Notes: generated by a model from the letters alone, not told the origin. A DNA stretch of 64,000 bases from Sphingomonas sp. R-74633 (GCF_013416555.1 NZ_JACCFG010000001.1:310001-374000), one strand, 5' to 3'. Shown: positions 9,707 to 17,625, counted from the first letter of the stretch. Program-made: numbers and translations.

Positions 9707-10163
9707 GCCACGCCACCGCCGGCTGCGCTGTCGCGGCCGAGATGCAGGTGAGTGCGACGAGCAGCGCCGCGTTCCGACGTGGCGCGCGCGGGGCGGTGGC
9801 GGTCAGGAAATAGGCGAGGCCGCCGATCGTGCCCGTGATCCCGTAGCCGGCGGCGACGAGCCACGCTTGCGGCGTCCCTTCCGAGAATGCGCCGATCACC
9901 GGTAGCGCCGCACCCGTGACCGCGCCGGCGGCGAGCGCCGTCCAGATATTCTCCTGCCGGAAATACCGGGCGACAAGGTAGAGCGGCAGCCCGATCAGCG
10001 TCGCGATAAACGTGGTGGCCCCGAATATCGGCACGTAGATCATCGGGGTGGTGAAGGCGGGCGGGAAGATGGTGAGCGTCAGCAGCAGCGACGCGAGGGC
10101 CACCGACACGAGCAGCGCGAGGCAACCGGGATGGTTCGGTGCAGGAGCGGCGTCGTCGGTCAT
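9672..10163 (-). CDS. Small multi-pass membrane protein
   Basis: 163 residues with about four hydrophobic segments (roughly 15-35, 42-66, 76-94, 102-122 and another near 133-150) and a short hydrophilic N-terminus ([13 protein letters not shown]). No family recognised. Its start ATG 10163 overlaps the stop of the desaturase gene by 4 bases (ATGA), so it is the second gene of a desaturase operon and probably acts at the same membrane. Its 3 prime end overlaps gatB from the opposite strand by 35 bases. Confidence 0.68.
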   Translation of the reverse strand: MTDDAAPAPNHPGCLALLVSVALASLLLTLTIFPPAFTTPMIYVPIFGATTFIATLIGLPLYLVARYFRQENIWTALAAGAVTGAALPVIGAFSEGTPQAWLVAAGYGITGTIGGLAYFLTATAPRAPRRNAALLVALTCISAATAQPAVAWLSPPAPSSAAR

Positions 10164-11068
10164 GGCCGGGCCTCGATGGCCTGCAGGCTAGGCCGCGAGG
10201 GCAGCGTTCCGGGCGTCCGCACATCCCAGGCCAGCCCCGCGCGTTCCAGCACCTGGATGAAGACGAAGCCCAGGTCGCTCTGCCCCGGATAGAGGCCGAT
10301 CTTCGCCGAGCCCGGAAAGGCGTGGTGGTTGTTGTGCCAGGCCTCGCCCATCGTGATGAAGCCGGCCCAGGGCACGTCATGCGCCTGCACCCCGGCATCG
10401 GCGACGATCCAGCTCTGCGGTCCGCGATTATGGGCGAGGTGGCCGACGAACCAGTGTCCGTGGACGCAGACGAAGACTCGTGCGCACAGGCCCCAGACGA
10501 CAAAGCCCCAGCCGCCCGCCCAGAGCAGCAGCGCGGCAATCGGCAGCTGCTGGACCATCCAGCTGGCTTCGAGGAAGCGATAGACAGGGTCCCGGCCGAT
10601 GCGGCCCAGATCGAAGCGGGGCGGGGCGGTGAGCTCGAGCCGGCAATGGAGCTGCCACCAGGCGTCCTTCCACATCGGGTTGGCGTGGCTGAGATAGGGA
10701 TGGCAGTCCGCGCGGCGCTGCGCCCAGTCGCGCAGGTCGTGCGTGCGGATTATCGCGAAGGGGCCGCTCATCCCGACCATCGCGCCGAACCAGACCAGCA
10801 CACGCTCCAGCCAGAGCGGGCAGGCGAAACTGCCATGGATCAGTCGCCGGTGATAGCCGACTGAATGGCCGAGCAGCAGCGTCGCGCCGGTGGTGACCAC
10901 GAACACCACCCCCGCCGCGGGCGTGAGAGTCAGTGGACCGAGGATCAGCGTCGCCGCCATCATCCCGCCGTTCCATAGCGACTGGACCGGCGCCCAGCGC
11001 ACCTGTCCGTGCACGGGATCGGCGCCTGGGGTATCGACGAGATAGTTCACGGCGTGCGGATCATGCAT
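10160..11068 (-). CDS. Membrane fatty-acid (acyl-CoA) desaturase
   Basis: A 302-residue di-iron membrane desaturase. The histidine boxes are H-x4-H-x4-H (His68, His73, His78 in GHSVGYHRRLIH), RTHD (His110, a divergent second box) and GEAWHNNHHA (His245, 248, 249), with an extra His-rich segment HGHWFVGHLAHN around 203-213. Four transmembrane segments flank them. It most resembles delta-9 acyl-CoA desaturases, which make monounsaturated fatty acids at the inner membrane; exact regiospecificity is not decidable. The start is ATG 11068; an in-frame TTG at 11095 lies inside the palindromic operator and is less likely. It is divergent from an ArsR-type regulator and followed by a small membrane-protein gene. 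Confidence 0.88.
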   Translation of the reverse strand: MHDPHAVNYLVDTPGADPVHGQVRWAPVQSLWNGGMMAATLILGPLTLTPAAGVVFVVTTGATLLLGHSVGYHRRLIHGSFACPLWLERVLVWFGAMVGMSGPFAIIRTHDLRDWAQRRADCHPYLSHANPMWKDAWWQLHCRLELTAPPRFDLGRIGRDPVYRFLEASWMVQQLPIAALLLWAGGWGFVVWGLCARVFVCVHGHWFVGHLAHNRGPQSWIVADAGVQAHDVPWAGFITMGEAWHNNHHAFPGSAKIGLYPGQSDLGFVFIQVLERAGLAWDVRTPGTLPSRPSLQAIEARP

Positions 11069-11087
11069 GGCAGCGACTCGCAAGTAA

Positions 11088-11144
11088 TTAAGCAATTACC
11101 TAATTGCGTAATTCGCACTGGCAGGCAATGAAGAAATTGCTTAA
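11088..11144. promoter_or_regulatory. Palindromic operator region between desaturase and ArsR-type regulator
   Basis: A perfect 16-base palindrome GCAATTA-CC-TAATTGC lies at 11092-11107. A second relation spans it: TTAAGCAATT at 11088-11097 is repeated inverted as AATTGCTTAA at 11135-11144. The AT-rich stretch stands out from GC-rich surroundings and lies exactly between the divergent starts (11068 minus, 11155 plus). Dimeric winged-helix ArsR proteins bind such inverted repeats, so autoregulation and control of the desaturase are the natural reading. This is inference from sequence and layout. Confidence 0.65.
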
Positions 11145-11154
11145 ATACCTTTTC

Positions 11155-11475
11155 ATGCAACGCGTATTCGAAGCCCTTGCGTCCACCGTGCGCCGCAAGA
11201 TCCTTGCCTATCTGAGCCATGCCGACCTGACCGCGGGGGAGATTGCCGCGCGGTTCGACATCTCGAAGCCGGCGGTGTCGCAGCACCTCTCGGTGCTTGA
11301 GAATGCGGGGCTGGTGACGAGCGAGAAGCGCGGGCAATATGTCCATTATTCGCTGGTGCGCGAGCATCTCGCCAATGCCCTGAACGGCTATGTGCAGGAA
11401 GTCTGCCCGGTATCGCGGCCGCTCAAGCGCGAGAGCGCGCAGCTGGCGGAGACGGGCGAAGAGGAGAAGGAATAG
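11155..11475 (+). CDS. ArsR/SdpR-family winged-helix transcriptional regulator
   Basis: About 106 residues from ATG 11155 (MQRVFEALASTVRRKILAYL), the usual start for SdpR-like ArsR proteins. A start at ATG 11128 would add MKKLLKYLF and put one arm of the operator inside the gene. The winged helix-turn-helix is clear: LTAGEIAARFDISKPAVSQH then LSVLENAGLVTSEKRGQYVHYSL. No cysteine metal-binding pair of the ArsR/SmtB sensor type is present in the recognition helix, so it is probably not a metal sensor. The acidic tail ends GEEEKE. It is divergent from the desaturase and followed 1 base later by a cyclophilin-like gene. Likely role: repressor of the desaturase operon and of itself. Confidence 0.86.
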   Translation: MQRVFEALASTVRRKILAYLSHADLTAGEIAARFDISKPAVSQHLSVLENAGLVTSEKRGQYVHYSLVREHLANALNGYVQEVCPVSRPLKRESAQLAETGEEEKE

Positions 11476-11476
11476 G

Positions 11477-12088
11477 ATGCGCTGGCTTGCCGCTTTTCTG
11501 CTGACCTTGTTCGTGATGCCGGCGCTGGCCCAGACCGCGCCCGCAGCGGCTCCCGCTCTCCCGCGCGTCGCGATCGCCACCGCGCAGGGGACGATCACAA
11601 TCGAGGTGGACAATGTCCATGCGCCGATCACCGGCAACAACTTCCTCAAATATGTCGACCAGAAGCGCCTCGACGGCGCGAGCTTCTACCGGGTGGTGAA
11701 GGTCGCCGATCACTATGGCTTCGTGCAGTTCGGCGTGCAGAACGCCCCGGCCAAGGTGCTGCCGCCGATCAGGCATGAGCCGACGACGCAGACCGGCATC
11801 AAGCATCTCGACTTCACGCTCTCCGCGCCGCGCCGGGCGGTGGGCACCGCGCAGGGCGAGTTCACGATCATGCTCGGCGACCAGAGCGCGTCGATGGATG
11901 CGGACCCGAGCAAGCCGGGCGACAATCTCGGCTATGCCGCCTTCGCGCACGTCGTGGAGGGGCAGGACGTGGTGCTGAAGATCTTCGACGCGCCGGTTTC
12001 GCCCGACGGCTCGATCCGCGGCGCGTTCAAGGGCGAGGTTCCCGCGGCGCAGGTGAAGATCCTCACTGCGCGGCGGGTGAAGCCCTGA
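11477..12088 (+). CDS. Exported cyclophilin-like peptidylprolyl isomerase
   Basis: 203 residues from ATG 11477 (RBS GGAGAAGG just upstream). A signal peptide MRWLAAFLLTLFVMPALAQ is followed by a cyclophilin-type domain: VAIATAQGTITIEVDNVHAP, ITGNNFLKYVDQKRLDGASF, then YRVV. The usual FHRVI-P-x-FM-I-Q-GGD signature is altered to FYRVVK with no clear Q-G-G-D, so activity may be reduced or the protein may be a divergent periplasmic member. The GQDVVLKI segment near the C-terminus is typical of the family. It begins one base after the ArsR-type gene, so is likely co-transcribed with it. It converges on the 12101 gene. Confidence 0.82.
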   Translation: MRWLAAFLLTLFVMPALAQTAPAAAPALPRVAIATAQGTITIEVDNVHAPITGNNFLKYVDQKRLDGASFYRVVKVADHYGFVQFGVQNAPAKVLPPIRHEPTTQTGIKHLDFTLSAPRRAVGTAQGEFTIMLGDQSASMDADPSKPGDNLGYAAFAHVVEGQDVVLKIFDAPVSPDGSIRGAFKGEVPAAQVKILTARRVKP

Positions 12089-12100
12089 AACACGCCGTCT

Positions 12101-13000
12101 TCAGCTGACCGGCTGAACCTGGACGAGGCCGTTGGACCAGAGCAGCAGGCTTTCGCGATTGGCCGGATCGCGGGCGATCAGCGGACCGTAGAAATCCGCG
12201 CCGAACGCCTTTTCGCGGCCCTTGGCGGTATAGGCCGCGACGTCCTGCTGGCCGAGCGCCAGCGCGCGCGGGATCAGATCCTCGAAGCGGGCAAAGGCGG
12301 CGGTGAGGCCGGCGCGGGCGCGCTTGCCATTTTCCTCGCTCCACAGCGTCGCGTTGGCGCGCGCGTCATAGGAACGGGCGCGCAGCTGGACGACGCTCCA
12401 CACGCGCTGGCGGAACAGCACCGGATCGACGCCGGTCTTGCGCTTGCCCGCGCGCTCGATGCGGATGTCGGCGAGCACCCGGATCTGCGAGAAATCGGGC
12501 GACAGACCGTACCAATAGTCGACGAAGGTCACCTGCGACGCGCTCGATGCCGCGGCATAGCTGGCGCGTTCCTCTGGCGCGGCGTCATGCGCAGTCGCGA
12601 TCGGCAGGCCCTGGAACCAGTCGTGCTTGCCAAGCCCGGCGCGCGTGGCGGCCAGCGCCAGACCCTCCACGTCGAAGCCGCCAAGCCCCTGGCGGATCGG
12701 CGAGGCATTGCTCTCCGCCTTGTCGATCGCGCTGCGCTGCATCTTCTTGGCGCGGTCGTCCATCGCAGAGATGAGGATCGCGCCCAGCAGCCCGCCACCA
12801 TTATAGTTGGCGGCGATGCGGCCGAGATCGATCGTCGTGGCGATTTCGCGCTGCGCGAGCGTCACGCGGACGGCGCGGCCGGCAGGTGCGCCGCGGTCCT
12901 TTTCCGCAAGCAGGATCGGATCCTTGTCCGCTGCGGCTGCGTGGATCGCGCCGCCGGCGGCGAGCGAAAGGGCAAGGCCAAGGCCTAGCAACATGCGCAT
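12101..13000 (-). CDS. Exported protein of unknown function
   Basis: 299 residues with a clear signal peptide (MRMLLGLGLALSLAAGGAIHAAA). RBS AGGAG lies just upstream of ATG 13000. The mature part is mixed alpha/beta without transmembrane segments. Notable stretches: IAANYNGGGLLGAILISAMDDRAKK, VDYWYGLSPDFSQIRVLADI, and a C-terminal region with many aromatic and charged residues. I do not recognise a family. It follows the other exported unknown (13068-13709) on the same strand, separated by a strong hairpin, and both resemble the same style of protein, with a glycine-rich segment after the signal and no cysteine motifs in common. They may act together in the periplasm or outer membrane. Confidence 0.75.
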   Translation of the reverse strand: MRMLLGLGLALSLAAGGAIHAAAADKDPILLAEKDRGAPAGRAVRVTLAQREIATTIDLGRIAANYNGGGLLGAILISAMDDRAKKMQRSAIDKAESNASPIRQGLGGFDVEGLALAATRAGLGKHDWFQGLPIATAHDAAPEERASYAAASSASQVTFVDYWYGLSPDFSQIRVLADIRIERAGKRKTGVDPVLFRQRVWSVVQLRARSYDARANATLWSEENGKRARAGLTAAFARFEDLIPRALALGQQDVAAYTAKGREKAFGADFYGPLIARDPANRESLLLWSNGLVQVQPVS

Positions 13001-13022
13001 GGGATTCTCCTAAGGCCAGAGG

Positions 13023-13050
13023 AGCGGGGCCGCTGCGATGCGCGGCCCCG
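13023..13050. terminator. Perfect 10-base stem hairpin between two exported-protein genes
   Basis: GCGGGGCCGC (13023-13032), an 8-base loop, then GCGGCCCCGC (13041-13050), a perfect inverted repeat. No T-run follows on either strand, so it may be an attenuator or mRNA-stabilising structure rather than a classical terminator. It lies 17 bases after the stop of the 13068 gene and 23 bases before the start of the 12101 gene, the direction of reading being the minus strand. Confidence 0.6.
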
Positions 13051-13067
13051 CCCGGGTTCGCGCCGGC

Positions 13068-13709
13068 TTACTTGGCCGAAACGCCCTTCGAGAATTCGAG
13101 GAAGTTCTTCACGAACGCGTCGCGCAGGTCCAGCTCGGCCGCGGGCTTCTCATCCTCGGTCTTGGGCGGGAAGTGCGACAGGCCGTTGCCGCCGCGGCCC
13201 TTGACCAGCTCGGCCTGCGCCTTGCCGTCGCGGAAGTCCTTGAGGATGAAGCGATTGTTGAGCGAGCGGCCGTAGATCGCGGTCTTCTTGAAGAAGTTCT
13301 GAGTGACCAGCAGCTCGACATAGCAGGGCGCCGACGAAGCGCTAAGGCGGTTGGTCGCCTTGGTGGTGATCTTGCGATCGGCGATCGGCGTCTCGTAGAC
13401 GATGGTCGACGGCTGAAGCTTGAGCTCCTTCACGAGGTCGATCGTCTTGAGCGAATCGACCTGGAAGTTCGGCCCGAGCGCGTCCTTCAGATATTCAGCG
13501 TCGCGGACGTTGCGGTTCTTGTGGCCCGCCGCATCGGCGACGGCGCCGATCACGCCGAAGCCGGCGAGCAGGCCGGAGGACATCGCCTGGCCCTCAAGCG
13601 TCGGGAACACATGGAGCTCGCACGACGGCGCGGCGGCGTCCTGCGCGGCGGCAGCGCCGCTGAGGCCGGCGGTCAGAACCGCGGCGGCGAGCATCAGATA
13701 GGTCTTCAT
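13068..13709 (-). CDS. Exported protein of unknown function
   Basis: 213 residues; signal peptide MKTYLMLAAAVLTAGLSGAAAAQ; RBS GGGGGATGACC before ATG 13709. The mature protein has two cysteines (SCEL at about residue 30 and PCYVELL at about 128) that could form a disulphide in the periplasm. A glycine/alanine segment (LLAGFGVIGAVADAAG, about 47-62) follows. Features include SLKTIDLVKELKLQPSTIVYE and a C-terminal FVKNFLEFSKGVSAK. No family recognised. It is the first gene of a two-gene unit with the 12101 gene. The 285 bases upstream to the Crp/Fnr gene hold no coding sequence that I can support. Confidence 0.75.
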   Translation of the reverse strand: MKTYLMLAAAVLTAGLSGAAAAQDAAAPSCELHVFPTLEGQAMSSGLLAGFGVIGAVADAAGHKNRNVRDAEYLKDALGPNFQVDSLKTIDLVKELKLQPSTIVYETPIADRKITTKATNRLSASSAPCYVELLVTQNFFKKTAIYGRSLNNRFILKDFRDGKAQAELVKGRGGNGLSHFPPKTEDEKPAAELDLRDAFVKNFLEFSKGVSAK

Positions 13710-13994
13710 TTAGGTCATCCCCCTTTGGATTGCGTATCGCGATTCCGGCGGGAGGATGCTCGTGCGCGGCCGGCGGATACCTTCGATCGGGGGCATTGCG
13801 GGCGTGGCTGTTCCGCGTATCGGGCACGACGGAGACGGAGCCCGCGGCCTTGCCACGAACGATCTAGGTACGCCGTACTGAACAGTGCCTTCCCCCCGAA
13901 GGCATTCACGATGAATCGACTATAACCGGCGGTTTCGGAAGGGCAATTGGGTTCGCGTGCCGAATTGGGGCGATGTCCCGATCGGGGCGAGCCC

Positions 13995-14714
13995 TCAGCC
14001 GGGCTGGCGGTCGAGATAGAGATAGAGTGGGTCGAACTCGGCCAGTTGCTCGAGCCCCTTGCGGTCATGGATCGTCACCATGCCGCTGCGGAAATCGGCG
14101 AGCCCCGCCTCGCGCAGTTCGCGCAGCACGCGGTTCACATGCACGCCGGTAAGGCCCAGGCACTCGGCGAACTGCGTCTGGGTGATCGGCAGGCGGAAGC
14201 GGTTGCGCTCGGCCGAATCGACCACCAGCAGCCGCGAATGGAGCTCGCACAGCAAGTGCGCGGCGCGCTCGATCGCGTTGCGGCGGCCTAGCGAGACTTC
14301 CCACTCACGATGGATGCTCGCGTCGAGATTGGTCGAGAACCAGAAGCTGCGCGTCAAATGCGGGAAGCGATCGGTGATCATGTCCAGCTTGGTGTGCGGC
14401 ATCCGGGCGATGCGGCACGGCGTGAGCGACATCAGATTATGGTCGAGATATTTGAGTGTGTAGCCGTGCAGGTCGGCGAAATCGCCGGGCACGTGCAGAT
14501 GCGTGATCTGGCGCTGCCCGTCGCTCAAATCCTTGTACCGCGCCAGCAACCCCTCGATCAGCAGGATCGAGCTGGTGAGCGGCTCGCCGCGGCGCACGAT
14601 GATCTGCTCGGCGCCGTAGTCGAACGGGCCCAGCATCGCGGCACGAATGGCCTCCTCCTCGGAAACGCCGATTTCGCAGCGCAGCCGGAGCTTTTGTAGA
14701 TGTTTTTCGATCAT
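13995..14714 (-). CDS. Crp/Fnr-family transcriptional regulator
   Basis: 239 residues. The N-terminal cyclic-nucleotide-binding-like barrel (about 25-140: EEEAIRAAM, IIVRRGEPLTSSILLIEGL, VPGDFADLHGY) is followed by a dimerisation helix and a C-terminal winged helix-turn-helix, TQTQFAECLGLTGVHVNRVL then RELREAGL. It has no N-terminal four-cysteine Fe-S motif, so it is not a true Fnr oxygen sensor; it resembles the unclassified sphingomonad Crp-like group. The start is ATG 14714. Two tiny genes lie just upstream on the same strand, so it may be the third gene of a small transcription unit. Effector unknown. Confidence 0.9.
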   Translation of the reverse strand: MIEKHLQKLRLRCEIGVSEEEAIRAAMLGPFDYGAEQIIVRRGEPLTSSILLIEGLLARYKDLSDGQRQITHLHVPGDFADLHGYTLKYLDHNLMSLTPCRIARMPHTKLDMITDRFPHLTRSFWFSTNLDASIHREWEVSLGRRNAIERAAHLLCELHSRLLVVDSAERNRFRLPITQTQFAECLGLTGVHVNRVLRELREAGLADFRSGMVTIHDRKGLEQLAEFDPLYLYLDRQPG

Positions 14715-14726
14715 GGGCGGTGGGCG

Positions 14727-14909
14727 TTACTGCGCGTCCGAGTCCTGGTTCTTGACGTCGCCGGCGGTGCCGCCGACGCCGTCCGAGGCGCCGGGGTCTT
14801 CGAGCGGCGAGTGACCGCTGCCGCCTTCGCCGCGCTTCACGGCATCGGCACGCGCTTCGACGGCCTGTTCAAGGTCGGAGCGCGGGTCTTCGCGATTCTG
14901 GTCGGGCAT
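14727..14909 (-). CDS. Small hydrophilic protein of unknown function
   Basis: 60 residues, MPDQNREDPRSDLEQAVEAR at the N-terminus and ending KNQDSDAQ. It is very acidic and glycine-rich, with no hydrophobic segment, so probably intrinsically disordered. Support for translation: an AGGAGAG ribosome-binding site lies 7 bases before ATG 14909, and the gene begins 15 bases after the stop of the proline-rich gene upstream. It ends 13 bases before the Crp/Fnr start. The pattern suits a small stress-related protein, but that is a guess. Confidence 0.6.
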   Translation of the reverse strand: MPDQNREDPRSDLEQAVEARADAVKRGEGGSGHSPLEDPGASDGVGGTAGDVKNQDSDAQ

Positions 14910-14923
14910 CTGTTCTCTCCTAA

Positions 14924-15103
14924 TCAGGCGATGGGCTGGCCGGGGCTGGGCACCGCGGGGGTGGCCGGCTGCGGCGCGGGAACGTCGATGTCCGGCGCCG
15001 GCGGATCGAGCTCCGGCGGCGGGGTTGTCGGCTGGCCCGGCTGCGGCGCGGGCGGCTGCTCGGCGGGCGGCACGGTCGGCTGGACAGGGGGCTCAACGGG
15101 CAC
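14924..15103 (-). CDS. Small proline-rich protein of unknown function
   Basis: 59 residues from GTG 15103, with AAGGAG about 8 bases upstream. The sequence is almost all P, Q, A, T, V and D, for example PVQPTVPPAEQPPAPQPGQP, ending SPGQPIA. No signal peptide or membrane segment is seen. The low-complexity makeup means the call rests on the ribosome-binding site and the tight spacing to the next gene, not on homology. The same DNA has open frames on the other strand, as expected of GC-rich repeats. It would lead the unit proline-rich, acidic, Crp/Fnr. Confidence 0.45.
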   Translation of the reverse strand: MPVEPPVQPTVPPAEQPPAPQPGQPTTPPPELDPPAPDIDVPAPQPATPAVPSPGQPIA

Positions 15104-15214
15104 GGACAGTCTCCTTGTTTCGCTTCACCAACGCTTCGTGTCGCGATGAAGTTTCTTGTGCCCTTGCGATGAGACCCCCGACTGCTATAGAGCCCGCCGA
15201 CCGGCGGTGCCCCT

Positions 15215-15299
15215 GCGGGCGTGGCGGAACTGGTAGACGCGCCAGATTTAGGTTCTGGTATCGAAAGGTGTGGGGGTTCGAGTCCCTTCGCCCGCACCA
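15215..15299 (+). tRNA. tRNA-Leu (anticodon UAG)
   Basis: A complete 85-base tRNA including encoded CCA. The acceptor stem GCGGGCG pairs with CGCCCGC. The anticodon stem CCAGA/TCTGG encloses the loop TTTAGGT, giving anticodon TAG (Leu, reads CUN). A long variable arm, as in class II tRNAs, and the T-arm GGGTTCGAGTCCC are present. It lies about 70 bases before trigger factor. Confidence 0.97.
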
Positions 15300-15368
15300 G
15301 CATCGCCGCTCGTTTCCCGCGTCACCGGACGCCGCGACTCTTTTTCTGATTTTGGAAGCCTGAGAAAA

Positions 15369-16979
15369 ATGCAGACTGTCGAGACGTTGAACGAGGGCCT
15401 GAAGCGCGCCTATACGCTCAAGATCACTGCCAAGGACATCGACAAGAAGGTCGATGCCGAGGTCAAGCGGGTTGCCCCGCAGGTGCGCATGCCGGGCTTC
15501 CGCCCGGGCAAGGTGCCGACCAACCTGGTGCGCAAGATGCACGGCGAGGCGATCGCGCAGGATGCGCTGAACAATTCGATCCAGGAAGGCGTGCAGAAGC
15601 TGATCGCCGACAACAAGCTGCGCCCGGCCGTGTCGCCGTCGGTGAGCCTGGAAGGCGAATATGCGCCCGGCAAGGACGCCGAGATCAAGGTCGAGCTGGA
15701 AGTGCTGCCCGACGTGCCGACGCCGTCGATCGACAAGCTGAAGCTCGAGCGCCTGACCGTTCCGGTGAGCGACGACGAAGTGAACGAGCAGCTCAAGCAG
15801 CTCGCCGGCCAGCAGAAGGCGTTCACCGACGCGCCCGCAAAGCACAAGGCCGCCCAGGGCGACCAGGTGACCATGGACTTCGCCGGCTCGGTCGACGGCG
15901 TCGCCTTTGACGGCGGCACCGGCGAGGGCATGCAGGTCGAAATCGGCACCGGCCGTCTGATCCCGGGCTTCGAGGACCAGCTCGTCGGCGTGAAGGCGGG
16001 CGACGAGAAGACGATCGACGTCACTTTCCCCGAAGATTACGGCGTCGCCGACTTGGCCGGCAAGCCGGCGCAGTTCGCGCTGAAGATCACTGCGGTGAAG
16101 ACCGCGGGCGAGACCGTGATTGACGACGACTTCGCCAAGACGCTGGGCCTGCAGAGCCTTGAGCAGCTCACCGGCCTTCTGAAGGGCCAGCTCGAGCAGC
16201 AGCTCGGCGGCCTGACCCGCACCTATATGAAGCGCAAGCTGCTCGACCAGCTGGCCGCCGGCCATGACTTCGAGGTTCCGCCCTCGATGGTCGAGGCCGA
16301 GTTCGACCAGATCTGGCACCAGCTCCAGCACGAAGCCGAGCATGAGGCCGATCCGGCCGCGGCCAAGGCCGAGCTGGAAGCCGAGCGCGACGATTATGTG
16401 AAGATCGCCGAGCGCCGCGTGCGCCTGGGCCTGCTCCTCTCGGAGATCGGCACTGCCAACGGCGTCGAGGTCAGCTCGCAGGAGATGAACCAGCTCATCG
16501 CCCAGGCCGCTGCCCAGTATTCGCCGAACGACCGCGAGCGCTTCTACCAGTATGTCCGCAACGAGCCGATGGCCGCCGCCCAGCTGCGCGCGCCGCTGTT
16601 CGAGGACAAGGTGGTCGACTATCTGTTCGACAAGGCCGAGATCAGCGACCGCGAAGTGACTCGCGATGAGCTGGAAGCCGCGATCGAGTCCGACGAGGGC
16701 TTCGACACCGGCACGCACCACCACGACCATGACAACCACAAGCCGCGCGCCAAGAAGGCGAAGGCCGAGGGCGCCAAGGACGAGGCCAAGGCCGAGAAGA
16801 AGCCTGCTGCCAAGGCAAAGAAGGCCGACAAGGCTGAAGAGCCCGCCGCTAAGGCTGAAGCCGAGCCGGTGAAGAAGGCCGCTGCCAAGAAGGCCCCGGC
16901 CAAGAAGGCCGAAGCTGAGGCGGAAGAGGCTCCGGCCAAGCCCGCCAAGAAGGCGCCGGCGAAGAAGAAGGCCGACTAA
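15369..16979 (+). CDS. tig: Trigger factor, ribosome-associated chaperone
   Basis: 536 residues. The chaperone binds nascent chains at the ribosome exit tunnel. The N-terminal ribosome-binding domain carries GFRPGKVP (about 43-50), the signature loop. A central FKBP-type peptidylprolyl isomerase domain follows (about 150-245, VTMDFAGSVDGVAFDGG, LIPGFEDQLVG), then the helical substrate-binding domain. About 100 extra C-terminal residues are composed of K, A, E and P in AKKA/PAKKA repeats, preceded by HHHDHDNH; this makes the protein longer than the usual 430-450. Such tails occur in sphingomonads and may add nucleic-acid or ribosome contacts (inferred). Start ATG 15369. A terminator follows. 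Confidence 0.97.
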   Translation: MQTVETLNEGLKRAYTLKITAKDIDKKVDAEVKRVAPQVRMPGFRPGKVPTNLVRKMHGEAIAQDALNNSIQEGVQKLIADNKLRPAVSPSVSLEGEYAPGKDAEIKVELEVLPDVPTPSIDKLKLERLTVPVSDDEVNEQLKQLAGQQKAFTDAPAKHKAAQGDQVTMDFAGSVDGVAFDGGTGEGMQVEIGTGRLIPGFEDQLVGVKAGDEKTIDVTFPEDYGVADLAGKPAQFALKITAVKTAGETVIDDDFAKTLGLQSLEQLTGLLKGQLEQQLGGLTRTYMKRKLLDQLAAGHDFEVPPSMVEAEFDQIWHQLQHEAEHEADPAAAKAELEAERDDYVKIAERRVRLGLLLSEIGTANGVEVSSQEMNQLIAQAAAQYSPNDRERFYQYVRNEPMAAAQLRAPLFEDKVVDYLFDKAEISDREVTRDELEAAIESDEGFDTGTHHHDHDNHKPRAKKAKAEGAKDEAKAEKKPAAKAKKADKAEEPAAKAEAEPVKKAAAKKAPAKKAEAEAEEAPAKPAKKAPAKKKAD

Positions 16980-17005
16980 GTCTTCTTCCTTCGTGGAGAG
17001 TTAGA

Positions 17006-17040
17006 GGCCCTCGCTCCAGCCGGAGCGGGGGCCTTTCTCT
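17006..17040 (+). terminator. Rho-independent terminator after tig
   Basis: GGCCCTCGCTCC pairs with GGAGCGGGGGCC around an AGCC loop, followed by a T-rich tract (TTTCTCTTT). It lies 27 bases after the tig stop. Confidence 0.85.
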
Positions 17041-17046
17041 TTGGGG

Positions 17047-17625
17047 TCAGGCGAAGACTTCGGCGACGCGCGGGCTGCGCAGTCTGGCCTGGTTCGCGGC
17101 GATCTCGCGGACCAGCTGGATCGCGACCAGCGCCAGCGCAGCTTCGGTGATCGCGAGGAGGAGAAGGATTAGCCGGTCCGCAACAAATCGGGCGAGCAGT
17201 ATCTCGACACAGCGCGCCAGCCAGATCCCCCACCAGATCACGACGAGCGGTTCGGTCTCGCCAAGATTCCGCCGGCCGCGGCTGGCGTTCCACAGCTCGC
17301 GCATGCCCTGATAGGGCACCACGAGATTGGCGAAGGGCACCGCGAACCACCAGACACGCTCGTCGGGCGTGAACTCGAGGTCGTTGACGCCCAAATCGGC
17401 CAGGTTGCGGCCAGCGCGGTAGACCCACGCCAGCAACAGGATACCGGTCGCAATCTTGAACAGGGTAGCCAGCTGGTCGAGCCAGAGGCCGTGGGGCAGG
17501 ATCGCGACGCCGTAGAGGACCCGGAACAGCCAGGCGCTGCCGAATATCAGCGGGAGGTAGAGTGCGTTGAGCGCCGTCATCGCGACAACGACCGCCGTCA
17601 ATATCCTGAAATTGCGCATTTCCAT
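17047..17625 (-). CDS. DUF4328 membrane protein
   Basis: 192 residues with about four transmembrane helices. The DUF4328 pattern is visible: YRAGRNLADLGVNDLEFTPD, then WWFAVPFANLVVPYQGMREL and WNASRG, followed by WWGIWLARC. The function of the family is unknown. The start ATG 17625 has GGGGGGAT upstream. It converges on tig, with the tig terminator between, and is divergent from the GT2 gene at 17724, sharing about 100 bases. Confidence 0.86.
   Translation of the reverse strand: MEMRNFRILTAVVVAMTALNALYLPLIFGSAWLFRVLYGVAILPHGLWLDQLATLFKIATGILLLAWVYRAGRNLADLGVNDLEFTPDERVWWFAVPFANLVVPYQGMRELWNASRGRRNLGETEPLVVIWWGIWLARCVEILLARFVADRLILLLLAITEAALALVAIQLVREIAANQARLRSPRVAEVFA

Noticed and set aside
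15093..16739. A 548-codon open frame antisense to trigger factor
   Set aside because: Shadow of tig; no start signal or motif.
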